A stretch of 6,994 bases of DNA from assembly GCA_964576115.1 (NCBI GenBank), contig CAZNUA010000098.1, positions 1-6,994 on the forward strand. Direction: 5' to 3'. This document shows, piece by piece, positions 6,649 to 6,994 of the stretch. The DNA is from CAYSYY01 sp964576115 [NCBI: uncultured Gemmatimonadota bacterium]. Its GTDB lineage: Bacteria; Blakebacterota; Blakebacteria; Blakebacterales. A program made the position numbers and the translations under genes. Below the pieces are notes generated by a model. The model was not told the origin of the DNA, ran no database searches, and saw nothing but the letters and a program-made list of their open reading frames with translations. Numbering within the stretch: position 1 is the stretch's first letter; every line of letters begins with the position of its first letter.

Positions 6649-6743
6649 CCGGAGGACGGAGGCAGTTACCGTAGAGGAAGACGGACACCATCAGGGATTG
6701 AGAATCTTTGAGCCGGTCTGTTTGCCAGCTTCCCGTCCTCCGG
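6649..6743 (+). repeat. 11-bp inverted repeat bracketing the start of the sensor gene
   Basis: CCGGAGGACGG at 6649-6659 is exactly complementary to CCGTCCTCCGG at 6733-6743. The 73-base interval contains the probable ribosome binding site (AGGGA, 6693-6697) and start codon (TTG 6708); the right arm is inside the coding sequence, about codons 9-12. A competing shorter pairing is GACACC (6684-6689) with GGTGTC (6743-6748). This may be an mRNA fold affecting translation, or chance in GC-rich DNA. Confidence 0.35.
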
Positions 6744-6994
6744 GTGTCATTCCTGTGCCTGCTCTGTTTCGGTTCCCTGTCCTGCGCCCGGCCGGTCGGT
6801 GAACCGGCCGGAGCGGACCGGACCGAAGGGGTTGCATCCGGTTCGCATGTTCACCTGCCCGGACCCGATCCCGGGCGGGCGATGGATCAGTATGCGTTGC
6901 GTTCCTGGGACACCAGCACGGGGCTGCCGCAGAACTCCATTCAGGACATCGTCCAGCAGGCCGATGGCGCCCTCTGGATAGCCACCCAGGAGGG
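6708..6994 (+). CDS. N-terminus of an exported beta-propeller sensor protein (two-component regulator propeller type), cut by window edge
   Basis: The frame is open from a TGA at 6699-6701 to the end of the window. TTG 6708 is the best start: AGGGA lies 10 bases upstream and translation from here yields a typical export signal, with arginines at 3 and 12 and hydrophobic VSFLCLLCFGSLS (13-25). C26 in SLSC could be a lipoprotein cysteine, though the box is imperfect. Starting at GTG 6744 would remove the basic region, and ATG 6882 would remove the whole signal. After a Gly/Pro-rich linker (about 27-58) comes YALRSWDTSTGLPQNSIQDI (62-81) and GALWIATQEG, the first blade of the Reg_prop type ligand-sensing propeller. 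In known proteins this is followed by more blades, a Y_Y_Y domain, a membrane helix and a histidine kinase, response regulator or GGDEF output, all outside this window. It is 96 bases downstream of the amidohydrolase operon in the same direction; co-transcription is possible but not shown. Confidence 0.8.
   Translation, partial: MSRSVCQLPVLRVSFLCLLCFGSLSCARPVGEPAGADRTEGVASGSHVHLPGPDPGRAMDQYALRSWDTSTGLPQNSIQDIVQQADGALWIATQE

Noticed and set aside
6623-6671. Direct repeat GTTACCG at 6623-6629 and 6665-6671
   Set aside because: Seven bases occurring twice over about 50 bases is within chance, and no further copies are seen.
6612-6707. Terminator after the third amidohydrolase gene
   Set aside because: ACACTTGTGT at 6615-6624 is a perfect but tiny palindrome with a 2-base loop and no T run, so it is not a credible terminator.

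Overview
The window is GC-rich, densely coded bacterial DNA. It comes from a diderm-type organism: four of the products begin with export signals. It uses the MEP isoprenoid pathway and carries the long IspH form typical of cyanobacteria and plastids, which I also recall from other phyla. That form, the family of periplasmic amidohydrolases and the beta-propeller sensor together would fit an Acidobacteriota, Gemmatimonadota or FCB-group type of genome. Nothing here fixes the taxon, and there are no RNA genes, insertion sequences, CRISPR arrays or other signs of recent transfer.

Left part (1-2052), housekeeping-like genes: a YjbQ/UPF0047 gene on the minus strand runs off the left edge. Divergent from it is a small unrecognised plus-strand gene (520-828), preceded by a possible 14-codon leader ORF that overlaps its start. 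That gene converges on ispH (minus strand, 865-2052) with a gap of 36 bases.

Middle (2053-2299): a 247-base divergent control region between ispH and the operon to its right. It holds an ispH ribosome binding site, a 44-base interrupted dyad, a run of nine G, a very good sigma-70-type promoter (TTGACA, 17 bases, TACGCT) and a strong AGGAGG ribosome binding site.

Right part (2300-6611): an operon of three tandem, divergent amidohydrolase-fold proteins, each with a signal peptide. Only the middle one keeps the metal-binding residues of the superfamily. The first and third have lost the HxH pair, the two later histidines and the final aspartate, so the layout is pseudoenzyme - enzyme - pseudoenzyme. 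The first also carries an extra C-terminal beta-rich domain. This trio is the most interesting object in the window; its substrate cannot be read from the sequence.

Right edge (6708-6994): the start of a gene with an export or lipoprotein signal and the first repeat of a two-component-regulator-type beta-propeller, which is usually the sensor part of a large signalling protein. Its start codon appears to be TTG, and an 11-bp inverted repeat brackets its ribosome binding site and start.
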